This document shows, piece after piece, positions 1 to 11,455 of a stretch of 64,000 bases of DNA (position 1 is its first letter; every line of letters starts with the position of its first letter). The translations under genes and the position numbers were made by a program. The DNA lies in contig OX442427.1 in the NCBI GenBank assembly GCA_949361645.1, forward strand, positions 4,096,016 through 4,160,015, in the 5' to 3' direction. This stretch comes from Spongilla lacustris (taxonomy: Eukaryota; Porifera; Demospongiae; Spongillida; Spongillidae). The notes under the pieces were generated by a model. It ran no database searches and was not told the origin of the DNA. It was given only the letters and a program-made list of their open reading frames with translations.

Positions 1-700
1 ACATGCACATTAATGGACATGCACGCAAAGTAAAAATTAAATGCATGTAATGTAACAAGGTATTAAATAAAAGACCCTAAATGATAACAATTAAAGTGGA
101 TGAGGAAGCTTAAACAGAACAGTTTTCTTCTATTCTGCAGCCAACCAGGGGAATTAAATGCAATGTTAAACTTAATTTTATTTGTCAGAACTATTATACG
201 CCTTCAGCAAGACATTTGAAGCAGCCTCTCAATAAATAGCTTTTTGTGCATTTAGATATGTACACATGTACATGTATGTAGTAGTACGAGTTTGACCAGA
301 CATAAACATGTTCAGCCTTTTGTTTTAAACATGAGCAGTCTAAGATGGAAACTTAGGTTATCAGAATGAACTGAAAATTAGGAGAACATGAGTTGGCACA
401 GGATACATGTAGTGTCATCAAAGAAAAGTTGAAATGGAGACAAATTGGCTTACTGCCTAATTGAGATTACCCCCCCCCCCCTTTTCCCCATTTACAATCT
501 AAAGAGACAACCATATTGGAGCCAACGTCATGGCTAAAGAAATTGACATGTGTTCCATTATAATAGTTGTTGGTAGTCTTACAGTGGTATTGATATCAGC
601 CCCCTACGATCCTAACAAAAATAATGCATGAGACAGTATTGCCTTTTACTTCTCCATCCCTCCTCCCCTCTTTGACTTTTTCTTTGTTTGCTTACAATAC
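1..700. other. Intronic DNA of the vWA gene; nothing recognised
   Basis: This stretch lies downstream of the last visible donor at 704-703 of the minus-strand gene. It is AT-rich with ACATGT-type palindromes (about 259-276) and a poly-C run at about 470-481. No exon with convincing borders was seen. Confidence 0.5.
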
Positions 701-704
701 TCAC

Positions 705-1129
705 AGTTTCTTATGAAGGATGATCTTGGCTTTGACATTGGTTGCAATAATGGGATTGGCAAGGATATCACTAACTTCTTTAGTGATACTCAGTGGATCA
801 ACACTGATACATTCTCCTCTGGTTTTGTCTGCAACCTGCCCAAGGTTTGCAGTCTTGCAGTTGGTGCCTTGAATAGTCAGCAATGACACTGTCACACTTA
901 CCATAAAAAACTCGATCAATAATGACAATGCAAGTTGGACCTTATTTACCATTTATCCAAAGCAATGGCCCCTAGGTCTTCATAAAATGCCTGAGCAGCT
1001 GCCTCTTTCCCTTTCTCAACTGAAAATTAATTAATGTTGTGACCATCAATTTATTCATATTCAAGACATTTTTTTACCTTCAAGATTTCCAACACCTTTG
1101 TTTGCAAGGCCATCAGTACAGATAATAAC
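705..1129 (-). CDS. vWA/zinc-finger gene, exons 10-12 (distal MIDAS Asp and vWA C-terminus)
   Basis: Exon 1129-1078 reads VIICTDGLANKGVGNLE, with the MIDAS Asp in TDG. Exon 1019-950 adds a charged loop and AIALDK. Exon 896-705 supplies the strand VTVSLLTIQG and CKTANLGQVADKTRGECISVDP in two adjoining pieces, as in Sec23/24-type vWA domains. The last intron here is only 53 nt (897-949). Exon 12 ends at an AACT/GTGAGT donor, so more exons lie to the left. No exon was recognised in 1-700. Confidence 0.7.
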
Positions 1130-4100
1130 CTGGATGCAAGAAGTAGGAACAGAAACGGTGACATATTTGCATATACAGTAATGTGAATAATCGTTCAAGT
1201 TATTGTGTAGTGATGACAAAAAATTCTGTTCAGATAGAAGAGCAAAACTGAAGTACACACACATACACTTCAAATTGGTGTTTTTGTTTGTTTTGTTTGT
1301 TAATTTCAAATACACTATCTAAATAATGGCATGCACATGCACTTATATACTCCCTTGTGTGGACCTATACAGTTTGGATCACTCGTACATAGTGGTAACA
1401 GAGATGATGCAGTTGATATGCAACAATGCAGCTTTTATACATGTACTTCTGTATGTTCTAACATGACAGAAACGTTAATTTGTTGAACCATGAATTTTAA
1501 AAACTTGTAAAACTATTACCTGATGTTTACATGTATTTCTGTGTAAATTACTTTATGTGCAATTATTTCACTGTATGCGTAATGTACATGTTGTATATTG
1601 TGTAATACATGTAGTGAATGAATGATACATGTCCCTGCCATCAGTGACAAGCAATTTGCAGCAACATGTCAAGCAAATGATGACAAAATTGTATTGGTTG
1701 CACGTACACTGTAGGGCACACCATTAAAGTATGTTGTAAATGTATGTACAGCCTCAACATTTTGCTTTTAAAAATGCTATTTTGTAAGGCAATTTAGATA
1801 AAAGTGTAACTTTTTCATGAACAAAGAACGAATGCAAGTGAACAAATGAATACATGTATGTTATTCTAATGCAGTGTAGTTTCATAATGTACCTAAGACA
1901 GTTTTAAGAGGTACACATATATATGTACATGTATACATGTACATGTATAGCAATTTAATGACCTGGTTTTTGTCCTGTATAGGACTACTTGTACAAGGAA
2001 CAAGTATTTTTACTTGATAAATAAATCTCTAGGAAACACAATGATGTGAATTTATTAATAGTTCTCTTTTGGTTACGGAGTGTGGCAGACTTTTGATGTG
2101 GATATCTAAATTTTAACTTCAGAAAGGATAATCATGCGATTAACTATCTATCATCAAGCTTAAAATTAACTCCTATAATTGTGTGTTATGTGCTTGCCTC
2201 TTACAAAGAACAAAACACCAGGTGAATAAATAAAGTAATAACAGACAGCAACGTGTACTTTAAACATATACACAAAAATGGCACCTTTGACCCTGACACT
2301 TTTCCTGCCAAAGTTGTAGCAACAAGCAGAGCTGGACCCAAAGCAGTCTGTCCACCTTCCTCTAAACTATGAATTGAAAAGAATGAAAAAAATCCAATAT
2401 GTACATAAATCAACAGCAATACTGCTTTCAGCATAAGCTCTGGTTTCGTATGCAGACTTCATGATGCTAATATGCCTATCAATAAACTCCTCAGGCAAAG
2501 GTGGGGGATTTGACATCTGTCTATCTGGATGCTCGAGGGTACGCATTCAAGTACAATTTATGTCAAATCCCCCCCCCCCCCCCCCCCCTCTGCCCGTTTG
2601 AAGGAGGCACTGATCATTTTAAACTGTCATTGAAATAACTTACTTGTATTTATTCACATAACCACACACTTGTGTAACAACAATTATTGGAGTTGTTTCC
2701 ATTTATAAACCTACACGGAAACTTCAAGGCCCCTAGTGTTGGACATACGATGGCACTTGATAATAATCGAGATGAACAAAAAATAACTTTAAAAAGTGGT
2801 ATTTAATCATCACTAATTATTAGTATTTGTTTAAAATTAGGTACACTACATGTGAGCTTTACTGCATAGTCACTTTCTTTTCTTGATTTAGTTGTAGTTC
2901 TAACAAGCATGTCATTTTACACTATTGCACTACATGTAATTTGCAATCACAACAATTGAGTTGAGATATGTGGCAGTAGTCAGACACAAGCATGATAACT
3001 ATGTACATGTACATGTGCTGATTATACCTGAACAGTTTCTTCTTGAGGTCTTCATAAGCAAGCTTGATGGCACGAGGAAGGGGTACTTCATTACCAATTT
3101 TTACCAGCATTTCTGAATCACTCAGTTTGTCTCCAGCAACAGTTATTGCATCACTCTGTGCATCACCAATTACAGTTACCTAGAGGCAAACCATTAAATA
3201 CTGCAACCAGCTAAGTAAGTACATGTACATGTAAGTTCACGATACCTCATCACTAAATGTGATCAATATAGCACGTCTGTTAGGATATTCTTTGGTCAGT
3301 CCAGAAAGCTGTTTGTCAACTGCATCTTTAACACACTGCAACAACAGAATACACATGTTTGTACCTTGTACTGCCAATGGAATAATGATACATGCACACA
3401 CACAAACAAGATATTCAATCCGAATACACTGTACCTGCAGCCTGGATACATATGTGATATCCCTCCTTTCTCGTGGAAGATACTGGTCACTACCTTCAGT
3501 ATCTAGAGATTCCAGCCCTGGCTTTTTATCATTACCTTTCACTTTAAATTTTCCTGGTACCTACATGTACAATGTGCATGTATTATGTGCACGCAAACAG
3601 TATGATTATGTGCATGTACACACAGAACTGTTAAGTACAATACGAGGTGTACAATGGTAATTTCAACTTCAAACTGGTGACCAGGAATAAGTGAAATGGA
3701 AATAGCATAGATATCCAGTTGGTTTATGTGTAAATTTTGACATCAATATATACATGTACGGTACATGTTAAGAACATGCATGAACCGAGTACACACAGTA
3801 AATTAATTGATCTTGCATACAATCTGAGATTTGGATTTTAGATTTGGAACTAATTCAAACTTTTCTATATGTATATGTGTACATATAAAATTTACAGTGT
3901 ACATATATGTACACAAATGGTAGCCATCTGAATGATCTGATCTTGAACTCACTTCAGTAGTAACACACATACTTCCAGACACGTCAATGCAGAATATTGC
4001 CAAAGTATCATCTCCCTTTTCTCCATGACCTAATTTGTCATCTTCAACTGCTGGTGGTGGCGCAAGCAAGTATGTAGTGTCAGGAGATGTTGGTACTTCT

Positions 4101-7100
4101 TCAGGTACTATGTCAATGTTATTTTTAGTACCACAAAATTCACAAACCCAAGCCTACAGATGTTGTTGATGTATGGTGCACGGAAATTATGTAATATTGT
4201 AAAAAAAATAATGAAAGTGAAGTGCCAAGAAATAATATAGATTGTAACCTTTTCTCCGTGAGCTGAACCATCAGTACTGGTGACCTTTGACACAAACGAA
4301 AGCACAGCAGCACAGGCTAAATTGCTGCATGTGACTGCATCTCCAGCATGAACATGGCTAGGTTCTGTCAGCTTATTGAATTTAACACATAGTATGTTTG
4401 TATCAGCACGTCTTGCTTTCTTGGCTCCCTCCACTGCAGTAAAGTGAAACTAAGCACTTTATTGTAGTGCCCCTCAGTTACACTCACCAGGATTTCCCTC
4501 AGCACTTGTATGTTGCATTCGTACTTTTTTGACCTTCTTTACACGCTGTCCAATGCGATTTTTGATCTTAGACCGTGATGAAGGTTGCTAAAAATATATA
4601 ATTACATAATACCTGATCTCTTAACCAGATCAAGGTGAAGAAGAATGCACATTAAATAAGTTAATTTTGTGTTCCAAATTATTTCAACAAGTTATTTTCT
4701 ATGTCTCAGCACATGGTGGTTTGTTTACATGTACATGTACATGTACATGTAAACAAGCATTAGTTGCTCAATCAATATAATATATAGTTTAAAAGTAACC
4801 ATCTAGACTGAGTGGCTGGTGCTCAGTATCCCAAGCTTTAATACCTTCCTTCAAATAAAAGATGAATTGAAATTACAATAATAATGGAATATTGAAAGGT
4901 CCATAGTGATTCTTAAAACAATACAAGTAATACGTATATAGGAGAAGGTGTAATAGTAAGGAACCTACATGTTCAAGTGATAAGGAAAAATGATATTTAG
5001 CAATCTTATCCCCTTCAAATCATATATTGTACCATGCAACTTTCTCATGAAGAATTTTTTTAATTACTTGTGGTTAATTTAACATGCAACTTGTCCAGTC
5101 AAAAAGAAATCCCCACAAAAAGCTTTACAAAAAGAATGGTTGTGACCACAAGTAACACACAGATGTATATGGGTTCATATGACTTAAGGGGTCAATTTTC
5201 ATGGTAAGTGGTACATACTTGTATTTGATCAGCAGATGATGGCTCGTCATCAACATCATCATCACTGTGCAGAGTAAAATGTCAGTTAGTATAAACAATA
5301 CACCAGCACACTAACTCCCTAGCACTTATTTACATATGTACATATAGTATATACCCCGGTATGTTGCTGGCAACATAAATAAGTATTTTTATTTGTATAA
5401 ATATGATACTGAGGTACATGTTAGAGGATCTGTCTAGCAATAGCCCTCACTAGTAAAGGGCTGTTGCTATTGATTATTTATTTCGTGTTGTCAGTTATGG
5501 AGATACAGTATTGATGAAAGTACAGGCACATTTTCCTGTTCAATTCATGCCAATGAAATATTTGGAGTGTGACATAGTTTTTCTAAAAGAATGGCATGAA
5601 TTAAGTGGGAAAAGTGTTATGTACTTTAAATGCATCTGTAACACAAAAGTTAATGAACAGATCAAATCAACAGTAATATGACTCTTCTATGGAAGAGCCA
5701 AAACTCAAGTGATTTGAGTGCCCCTACCAATGGATATGGGGGCGTACACCCCATGAGGGTCCCAAACCTAGCACAGAGCTGTTGCCAGACCCTCTAATAT
5801 ACTAACCATGTGAATGAAGTAAAAAAAAAAAGGAAGTCAAATGTACATATTAAAAGAAGGGCTACTTCAACTTATTTTTACTTACAGAGAGAGAGATACA
5901 ATTGGACACCAGGATGCATGTGCCGACACTTTTGTGCAACGTGTCCCATTTAATATACTGCAGACCTGTGGGTGCTTACATCATTGGCATAAATTGAGCA
6001 TGCACACAATTTGTTGAATTGCATTTGCACAAAAAGATAAAGATAACATAGAAGTCGGGGTTCTGATGCTCTATTGGTAGAATAATATCTTGGTGGGTTA
6101 ACAATGCTTTTGATGAAATGATTATCAAAGTGAGCGGTGTCTTTTAAAATACACAGTTGAATTTAATACATTCTATGCCTGTACTAATCTCTGTGGTGAG
6201 TTTTACTATACACACAAAGTAATTCACACAGTAGTAATTGCTATTGTAAATGCATGCATAGGATCGAACAGCCTCTGAGGTTTATACAATAAAGTGTTGT
6301 GAGTGTACATTTTCCTGTATGCCCTATGGTGACTAAATGAAATGCAATTGATGTCATAGGAATTTCTTTCACCTTCTGTAGCAGAGGTAAAGATTTGTGG
6401 ACCCCTCCAGTCCAAAATAATGATCGATAATCACTTGATTACTTCATAGCCTAATGTAAGGTCATCAATCTATGATTACATCAAATACTGCTACATGAAG
6501 CTCCCCTCACCCTCAGTTTATTTCATCCTACACAAAACAATACTACGTATAACATCATACACTTGTTATCTTCTGCTACAGATTTTTAAAATTTAAGGTA
6601 TGCTCTCATATAATTAATATTTATATTGGGCCCCGCCCGAGCCGATGAAACCTGTACATTACTAGCAGCCATGACTGTCTATGTAACAAGTACACGCTAA
6701 ATCGCCAGGGGGTACCTCACATACACTTGTATTTTTTTTCCCCCTACTCAATAGCAGCCAGGTTAACGTTACTTAACAAGCCGTTTATCACTGAGATCAA
6801 TTAAATGCGATCTCCTAGGCCGATACCGTTAAATGTACTAGGCCTACAGTACTTATTAAACATCAAACTACTAATAATGGCGGGAGGTCCAATCTGTGGA
6901 CGGTCTAAACCTACATCTCTATAAATCACCCGAACGATTCCGATTATACCGACGTCTGAACATACTAGCAGTACAATATGCATACTAGCAGTACAGTATG
7001 ATTCACTCGCCTTAGCCACATTCCTTCATTCAACTCAGAATCTGACACCACCTCTTCGTCAGAACAATCGTACATCCATACATGGTCGGAGCCGAGGTTC

Positions 7101-7192
7101 AAAACTGACGATGCATTTGTCCCAGTCACGGCTTTAACAGTTGAAGAGGCGTCCGGATTACCAGACACAGCACTAGAGGCATTTTGGCCCAT
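705..7192 (-). CDS. vWA-domain / Sec23-type zinc-finger protein gene, partial (circularly permutated Ras protein 1-like)
   Basis: Twelve exons can be joined with GT/AG borders and matching phases: 7192-7020, 5264-5219, 4587-4488, 4433-4249, 4153-3953, 3560-3435, 3335-3246, 3179-3028, 2366-2285, 1129-1078, 1019-950 and 896-705. The start is ATG at 7192. The product has an acidic N-terminus, a Lys/Arg-rich stretch, a zinc-finger-like segment (TCSNLAC, then WVCEFCGTKN) and a vWA domain with a complete MIDAS: CIDVSGSMC is the DxSxS loop and CTDGLAN the distal Asp loop. The zinc finger followed by vWA is the Sec23/Sec24-like order also seen in invertebrate 'circularly permutated Ras protein 1' proteins. 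That name is inferred from memory of the family; the GTPase half would lie beyond the left edge. The last exon ends at a GTGAGT donor, so the gene continues. A plain vWA protein is the alternative. Confidence 0.75.
1130..2284. other. Intron of the vWA gene (1.15 kb)
   Basis: AT-rich intron with many TACATGTA-like motifs, including a compound palindromic run near 1924-1948. No ORF or mobile-element signature is visible. Confidence 0.5.
2285..3560 (-). CDS. vWA/zinc-finger gene, exons 6-9 (vWA core)
   Basis: The exons are 3560-3435, 3335-3246, 3179-3028 and 2366-2285. They encode DITYVSRLQ, CVKDAVDKQL, RRAILITFSDE, VTVIGD and an amphipathic helix ending GSK. This reproduces the alternating helix and strand order of a vWA fold (helix, then RAILITFSD as the third strand). 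Phases are 0/0, 0/0, 0/2 and 2/0, all consistent. Confidence 0.75.
2569..2588. repeat. Poly-C homopolymer, 20 bp
   Basis: An uninterrupted run of C in an intron of the vWA gene. Other C or G runs of 10 or more occur near 470, 10886, 14422, 27779, 28445 and 42172. Confidence 0.9.
3953..4587 (-). CDS. vWA/zinc-finger gene, exons 3-5 (basic stretch, zinc finger, MIDAS motif)
   Basis: Exon 4587-4488 encodes a basic segment (GQRVKKVKKVRMQ). Exon 4433-4249 carries the first Cys pair (CSNLAC), and exon 4153-3953 the second (CEFCGTKN) followed by the vWA MIDAS loop IFCIDVSGSMC. All three splice junctions keep the frame: 100 nt (phase 0 to 1), 185 nt (phase 1 to 0) and 201 nt (phase 0 to 0). The zinc finger is therefore split by the 95-nt intron 4154-4248. 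Confidence 0.8.
4721..4756. repeat. Perfect 36-bp palindrome built on ACATGT
   Basis: The core is four head-to-tail ACATGT units, extended on both sides by TTGTTT and AAACAA, so the whole 36 bp equals its own reverse complement. It lies in the 4588-5218 intron of the vWA gene. Shorter versions of the motif recur throughout the window. Confidence 0.9.
5265..7019. other. Intron 1 of the vWA gene (1.75 kb)
   Basis: No coding exon or mobile element was recognised. A 17-18 bp direct duplication containing CATACTAGCAGTACA lies at about 6959-6999, next to the exon 1 donor. Confidence 0.45.
7020..7192 (-). CDS. vWA/zinc-finger gene, first coding exon
   Basis: The ATG on the minus strand at 7192 opens a Ser/Thr-rich, then acidic stretch (YDCSDEEVVSDSELNEG). 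The GT at 7019-7018 leaves two bases, which matches the one-base phase of the next exon (DDDVDDEPSSADQIQ at 5264-5219). A second GT at 7006-7005 would break the phase. The acidic, low-complexity N-terminus is probably disordered. Confidence 0.65.
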
Positions 7193-7279
7193 GTTTGTTA
7201 TGGATTACGTCATTTGTGAGTCTAAATTGTGACCTCGCCCGAAATATCATTCATTCATTGCTTTAATATTACCTAAATT
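7193..7279. promoter_or_regulatory. Putative bidirectional promoter between divergent genes
   Basis: The minus-strand ATG at 7192 and the plus-strand ATG at 7280 are only 87 bp apart, so the 5' leaders and start sites of both genes must lie in or near this gap. A CRE/ATF-like site, TTACGTCA, is at 7205-7212. The gap lacks a clear TATA box. The promoter role is inferred from the head-to-head arrangement. Confidence 0.5.
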
Positions 7280-7445
7280 ATGGACGATCAAGAGCGACTT
7301 GATAAACAGGTTGTTCGATTGTTTCAGATTGGTATATTATGTGGGCTTATTACTGCATAGATATTAAACTTCTAGGTTGCTTTCATTACAGATTGCAGAG
7401 TTTACAGTCATCGATGCTGAACTCTCCAGTTCGCTAACCATAAAG
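7280..7445 (+). CDS. Start of a small plus-strand gene of unknown function
   Basis: ATG at 7280 gives MDDQERLDKQ and a phase-0 donor after 7309. The next exon, 7392-7445, is bounded by ATTACAG and GTAGCT, is also phase 0, and reads IAEFTVIDAELSSSLTIK. The 10 plus 18 codons splice cleanly. Later exons may include a piece reading KADLATTLSENK (about 10422-10459) and a terminal piece after TTGCAG at 10521 reading KLKQLIEERKKLYSNQ and ending in a stop near 10592. These have weaker phase support. The composition suggests a short coiled-coil protein. No family was recognised. Confidence 0.4.
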
Positions 7446-8329
7446 GTAGCTGCCCTATTTTCCTATTTACATTATGTATATATTATCTCTGGCCCCAAGG
7501 AACTTGAATCAGTTTTCTTAAGTACTTGCCTATTTATGTGCTTGTCCCCGTGTGTGTAATGCATGGCACGTGTAATCAAGGACAATTGCGTTTTATTTCG
7601 GAGGTCATGAGATTACTATTGTCATCCTCCATTTAGAATTACAGCCTTTCAAGTACTTAGTACAATTAACAAGCATGCACAATCTCACAGAAGCCCTGCA
7701 TTATCTCAATTTCAGCAATGCTTTGGCATCCAAAAATGATTGATAACATCCATTTTTTGCCAATCACATCACCCCTAGAACAAATTCTTGCAGTGTTTTG
7801 TCAAGTCTTGACAATATTTGAAACAACTTCAGGAATCCTTACCAAAACATGATAAGACTTGGCAAGGCATTGCAGGATTTTTTCTAGGGAATGTGCAGTA
7901 TGTACACACGAAAAGACCCCCACAACCTCCTACATGTACTGGAGTATACAGGATATGCAATTTACTTGTATTGTTTACCTACGTAACTTATGTCACTGTG
8001 TATGGTGCTGTGTTATGTAATAAGTGCTATAAATATACATAACTTGAAGTTCTTCTGTCTTCTTTCCTCTGACGTTCGCTCTGGTATCTTGTCCCCAGCA
8101 TTATGAATGAAAAGTGATTTGATACAAAACATTGACATATTTGGAAGCATGTAATACAATACATGTAGTTAGTTAATTTTGAAACTGTATAGATGTAACA
8201 AAAATACATTCAGTTTCATCAGGAAACATCCCACAAAAACCATGGTACCCTCAAACACCATGATTTTTGACTATAATGTTCTGTCATTTATGCCATTGCA
8301 CTTTATGTCAGGCTTTTTACATTGTTTGT
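7446..8329. other. Probable intron; nothing recognised
   Basis: AT-rich DNA between the second exon of the small gene and the LINE relic. No exon with convincing borders was seen. Confidence 0.4.
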
Positions 8330-9690
8330 CCCATTTTCAAAAAGGCTCCTGACAATTATCATCCAGTTTCTCCAACCAGTGTTTGTTGCAAAGTAATGGA
8401 GTCTATTGCTCAATGATATCCTTTCTTGGACAAGCTAATTTCTAAAGATCAATTTGGTTTTCTTTGTAGGCGTTCTACTTGTACCCAATTGCTAGCCACA
8501 TTAATGAATGGACACTGTTCACTGATATTCATTCTAAAATTGATTATGTAATATTGACTTTGCAAAAGACTTTGATTCAATTTCCCATCGAAAACTGCTG
8601 TACAAGATCTTCTTTTCTAACTGCTCATTTTCAGCAAGTCTATATAGTGCAGTAAATATCTTCATCTCTACCCATTACTAGTGGTGTTATGCAAGGTTCA
8701 GTGCTTGGTCCTCTATTGTTTCTCATGTATATCAATGACCTTAATTCCTGATTGCTTGGTACCACCAGTTCAAGCTAAAATATTTGCAGATGATACTAAG
8801 CTCTACTTTGTTCACTCTTCTGAATCAATTTCACCTTTGTCCCTATCATTGTCAAATTTTTGTATGTGGTCTCAAAGCTAGAGGCTTAATAGTGCTTTTC
8901 AGAAATGTACTGTAACATCTTTTGGACATAACTCTGCTAGCAATTATTACTGTATTGCTGAATAGAGTTTATGATATTTGTGACCTAGGTGTGCATATAA
9001 CATCCGACTTTAAGTCCAGCTGGCTTTGTGCAACTATTGCTGCAAAGGCTTTCCAAAGGTGTTCTCTTCTGTTAAAGGTATTCATATGCTTAATATCTCT
9101 ACATTTTGTCAAGTATTCATATCCTATGTCAGACCAATTCTTGAATATAATTCTCCAGTGTGGAATCCATGGCTATTACAATACGTTAGTGCTTTTTCAC
9201 CAGAACTATATTTTAAACAGGTAAAGCTGCCCACTATGAGCTATGCTGATCGTCTTCTACACCTAGGTTTTCATTCATTGGTGTATCACAGAGTGTTTTT
9301 AGATCTCCTTATGTGTTTTAAGATTGTGAAATACCTTGTTGATCTCGATGCATCAGTCTTAAATCTTCCACGTTAACATGTCACTAATGGTACATAAGGT
9401 AACTCCATTAAACTAAGTCCTGTTTCTTCTGCATTGTGCCACCATAACTTTAGATCAATTTTTTTTGTCTGAATCATTCATATTTGGAATTCCTTGCCGG
9501 ATACTAGCTGTTGTCACCTCATCCTCTGAACAAATATTTAGGTCAAGACTATGTACAGTGAACTTGGCACCTTTTTGTAGATGCTTCCTGCTTTAGTACT
9601 AGGCAGCATAATAGTCCATTTACATATGCCATTAGTTGCTTTTGTGTATTGCACATAAATTGTTATTATTATCATTATCTTTATACTGAT
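8330..9690 (+). mobile_element. Decayed LINE (CR1/jockey-type non-LTR retrotransposon), RT and 3' part
   Basis: Broken reading frames carry the reverse-transcriptase landmarks in order: KAPDNYHPVSPTSVCCKVME (about 8339), DKLISKDQFGF, FAKDFDSISHRKLL (catalytic Asp block, about 8560), VMQGSVLGPLLFLMYINDL (about 8690), KIFADDTKLYF (the FADD active site, about 8778), ICDLGVHITSDFKSSW and ILEYNSPVWNPW (about 9140). Stops and frameshifts are frequent. The family is distinct from the TTA-associated elements, whose active site is YLDD. The 3' side ends in a short TTATTATTATC run at about 9661-9680. It is 5' truncated and inactive. Confidence 0.8.
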
Positions 9691-11353
9691 TTAAATCCAT
9701 GATTAAGTTAGAGCAATGATCAGTCAACTAGTAGACTTTTCACTTCATCTTTGCCCATAAAGATGGTCCAATAGGATAGCCAATGTAAGACATTGTTTGT
9801 ACTGTATACATCTGGTAGTGTACAAAAGAATTTATCTCGTTCTCAACATTCACCTTATATCCAAACATGTATTATACTCTCATAGCCAGAGATTTTGATA
9901 ACATAAACAACTGCATCGATACGCAAAAGCTGTCTATACAAGATATGCAATTGACACCAAACGTGTAATATCTTGTAGTGTGTATTCAAAACAAACTTTC
10001 GGGATATACATGTAGGTTTACTGATTGGCTTACAAGAAAGAAATCCAATAAATGTTATAATTTGCCTCGACACCTCATGCTTTTTAAACGAAATTCCAAG
10101 ATTCTTATTGTAAGATAGGATGTCATTCTAAAATGTATATATATATATATTCCACTTTAGTCATAGTCAAAGAAGCCATTCTGATTGTAACAAATTTCAA
10201 GATTGATCAGTTACATTAAGAAAACCTGGCCATTAAATTGATACAGTATAAGTAAGTACTTTAGTTTTGCGAAATAAGTTGTGTGTTCATCACATAATGA
10301 TATACATACATGTATTAATACTTGCAGGTAGGTATGGGTTTTGTTTTAATCCTGTGGAGTATGATGTTCTTTTCACTTGTCAGAGTGTCTACATGAAGGA
10401 AACATGTGGTTTAGTATTTTTTAAAGCCGACCTTGCAACTACTTTAAGTGAAAATAAGTGTAAGCTTTGTTTTACTTGTGCATAAATAATCAAATTAGTA
10501 ACTGTTTTAACAAAATTGCAGTGAAACTGAAACAGCTGATAGAAGAAAGAAAGAAGCTGTATTCAAATCAACATACTGGAACTTTGCATTGATCATCAAT
10601 TTTTGTGTGCCTCATTTGACTTTCACAGAATCAAAATTGTTTATGCTTTGTGCAGTGAGGTATATGTGATATGTACATGTCCTAGTGCGTTTGAAGTACA
10701 AGAGTGTATGTGGTGTAGATAATGATGAAGCAGAATACTAACTAGTAATACCCAGTAACTTGCAGCGTTGCCTGTGCACACAGCCAGTAATTAGGCACCC
10801 TGAGGGCCTATCAGTGGCCATACAACAAGCACCAATGTGCATGTAAACAGCTCCACATACTAGTAAACGCACACATGTACAGCTGGGTGGGAGGGGGGGG
10901 GGGGGGGGCATAACTGAAACTTAAATTTGTGCATGCAATGAGATTTAATATATTGGTACTACATGTATAGCGATTTCTGCAATCCCCTTGTTTACTTTGT
11001 CGACAAACACGTACCCTTAAAAAAATGCAATTATTCACTTTGAATTCAAATGTAGCATGTTGTATTTCACTTCTGTTGTGTTCTATCAAAGGAGGAGGCT
11101 GTCATTGCCATTATATTTTCATTAATTGGTGGATGAATTGTAATTGCATGAATTAACCTACATCTAGAGATCTGAGTGCCAAAAAGATTCTACATTTTGT
11201 ATCGCGTTTCAATGATATGGCTGCTACAGCCGGCCGTCAAGGAGAAGGCAATCAATAATGTTTCAATAAATTAGTTATACTTAATTAATATGTTTTTAAT
11301 TTTTAAAGCTATTAATTGATTAAAATGACATCAGTTTTTGCAATAATTTGGTG
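9691..11353. other. Intergenic or intronic DNA upstream of RSAD1
   Basis: This stretch contains possible weak exons of the small gene at about 10422-10459 and 10521-10592, and a G homopolymer at about 10886-10907. Nothing else was recognised. Confidence 0.4.
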
Positions 11354-11455
11354 ATGTACGCCAAGTTCAGATGTGCTATAAGTTCCTGCTACCGGAGATA
11401 TGCCCGAAGTTTCACTACCGCCGGAACAACACATAAAGGAATAATATACGTACAC
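11354..11455 (+). CDS. RSAD1: RSAD1 exon 1 (putative mitochondrial presequence)
   Basis: ATG at 11354, 34 codons, phase-0 donor CAC/GTAAGA. The N-terminus is rich in Arg, Ser and Tyr with no acidic residue (CYRRYARSF), as expected of a mitochondrial targeting peptide. It ends KGIIYVH, which is the first beta strand of HemW (normally followed by WPFC or WPYC). The next exon should start with that Trp and carry the CxxxCxYC cluster, and was not found. Confidence 0.75.
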
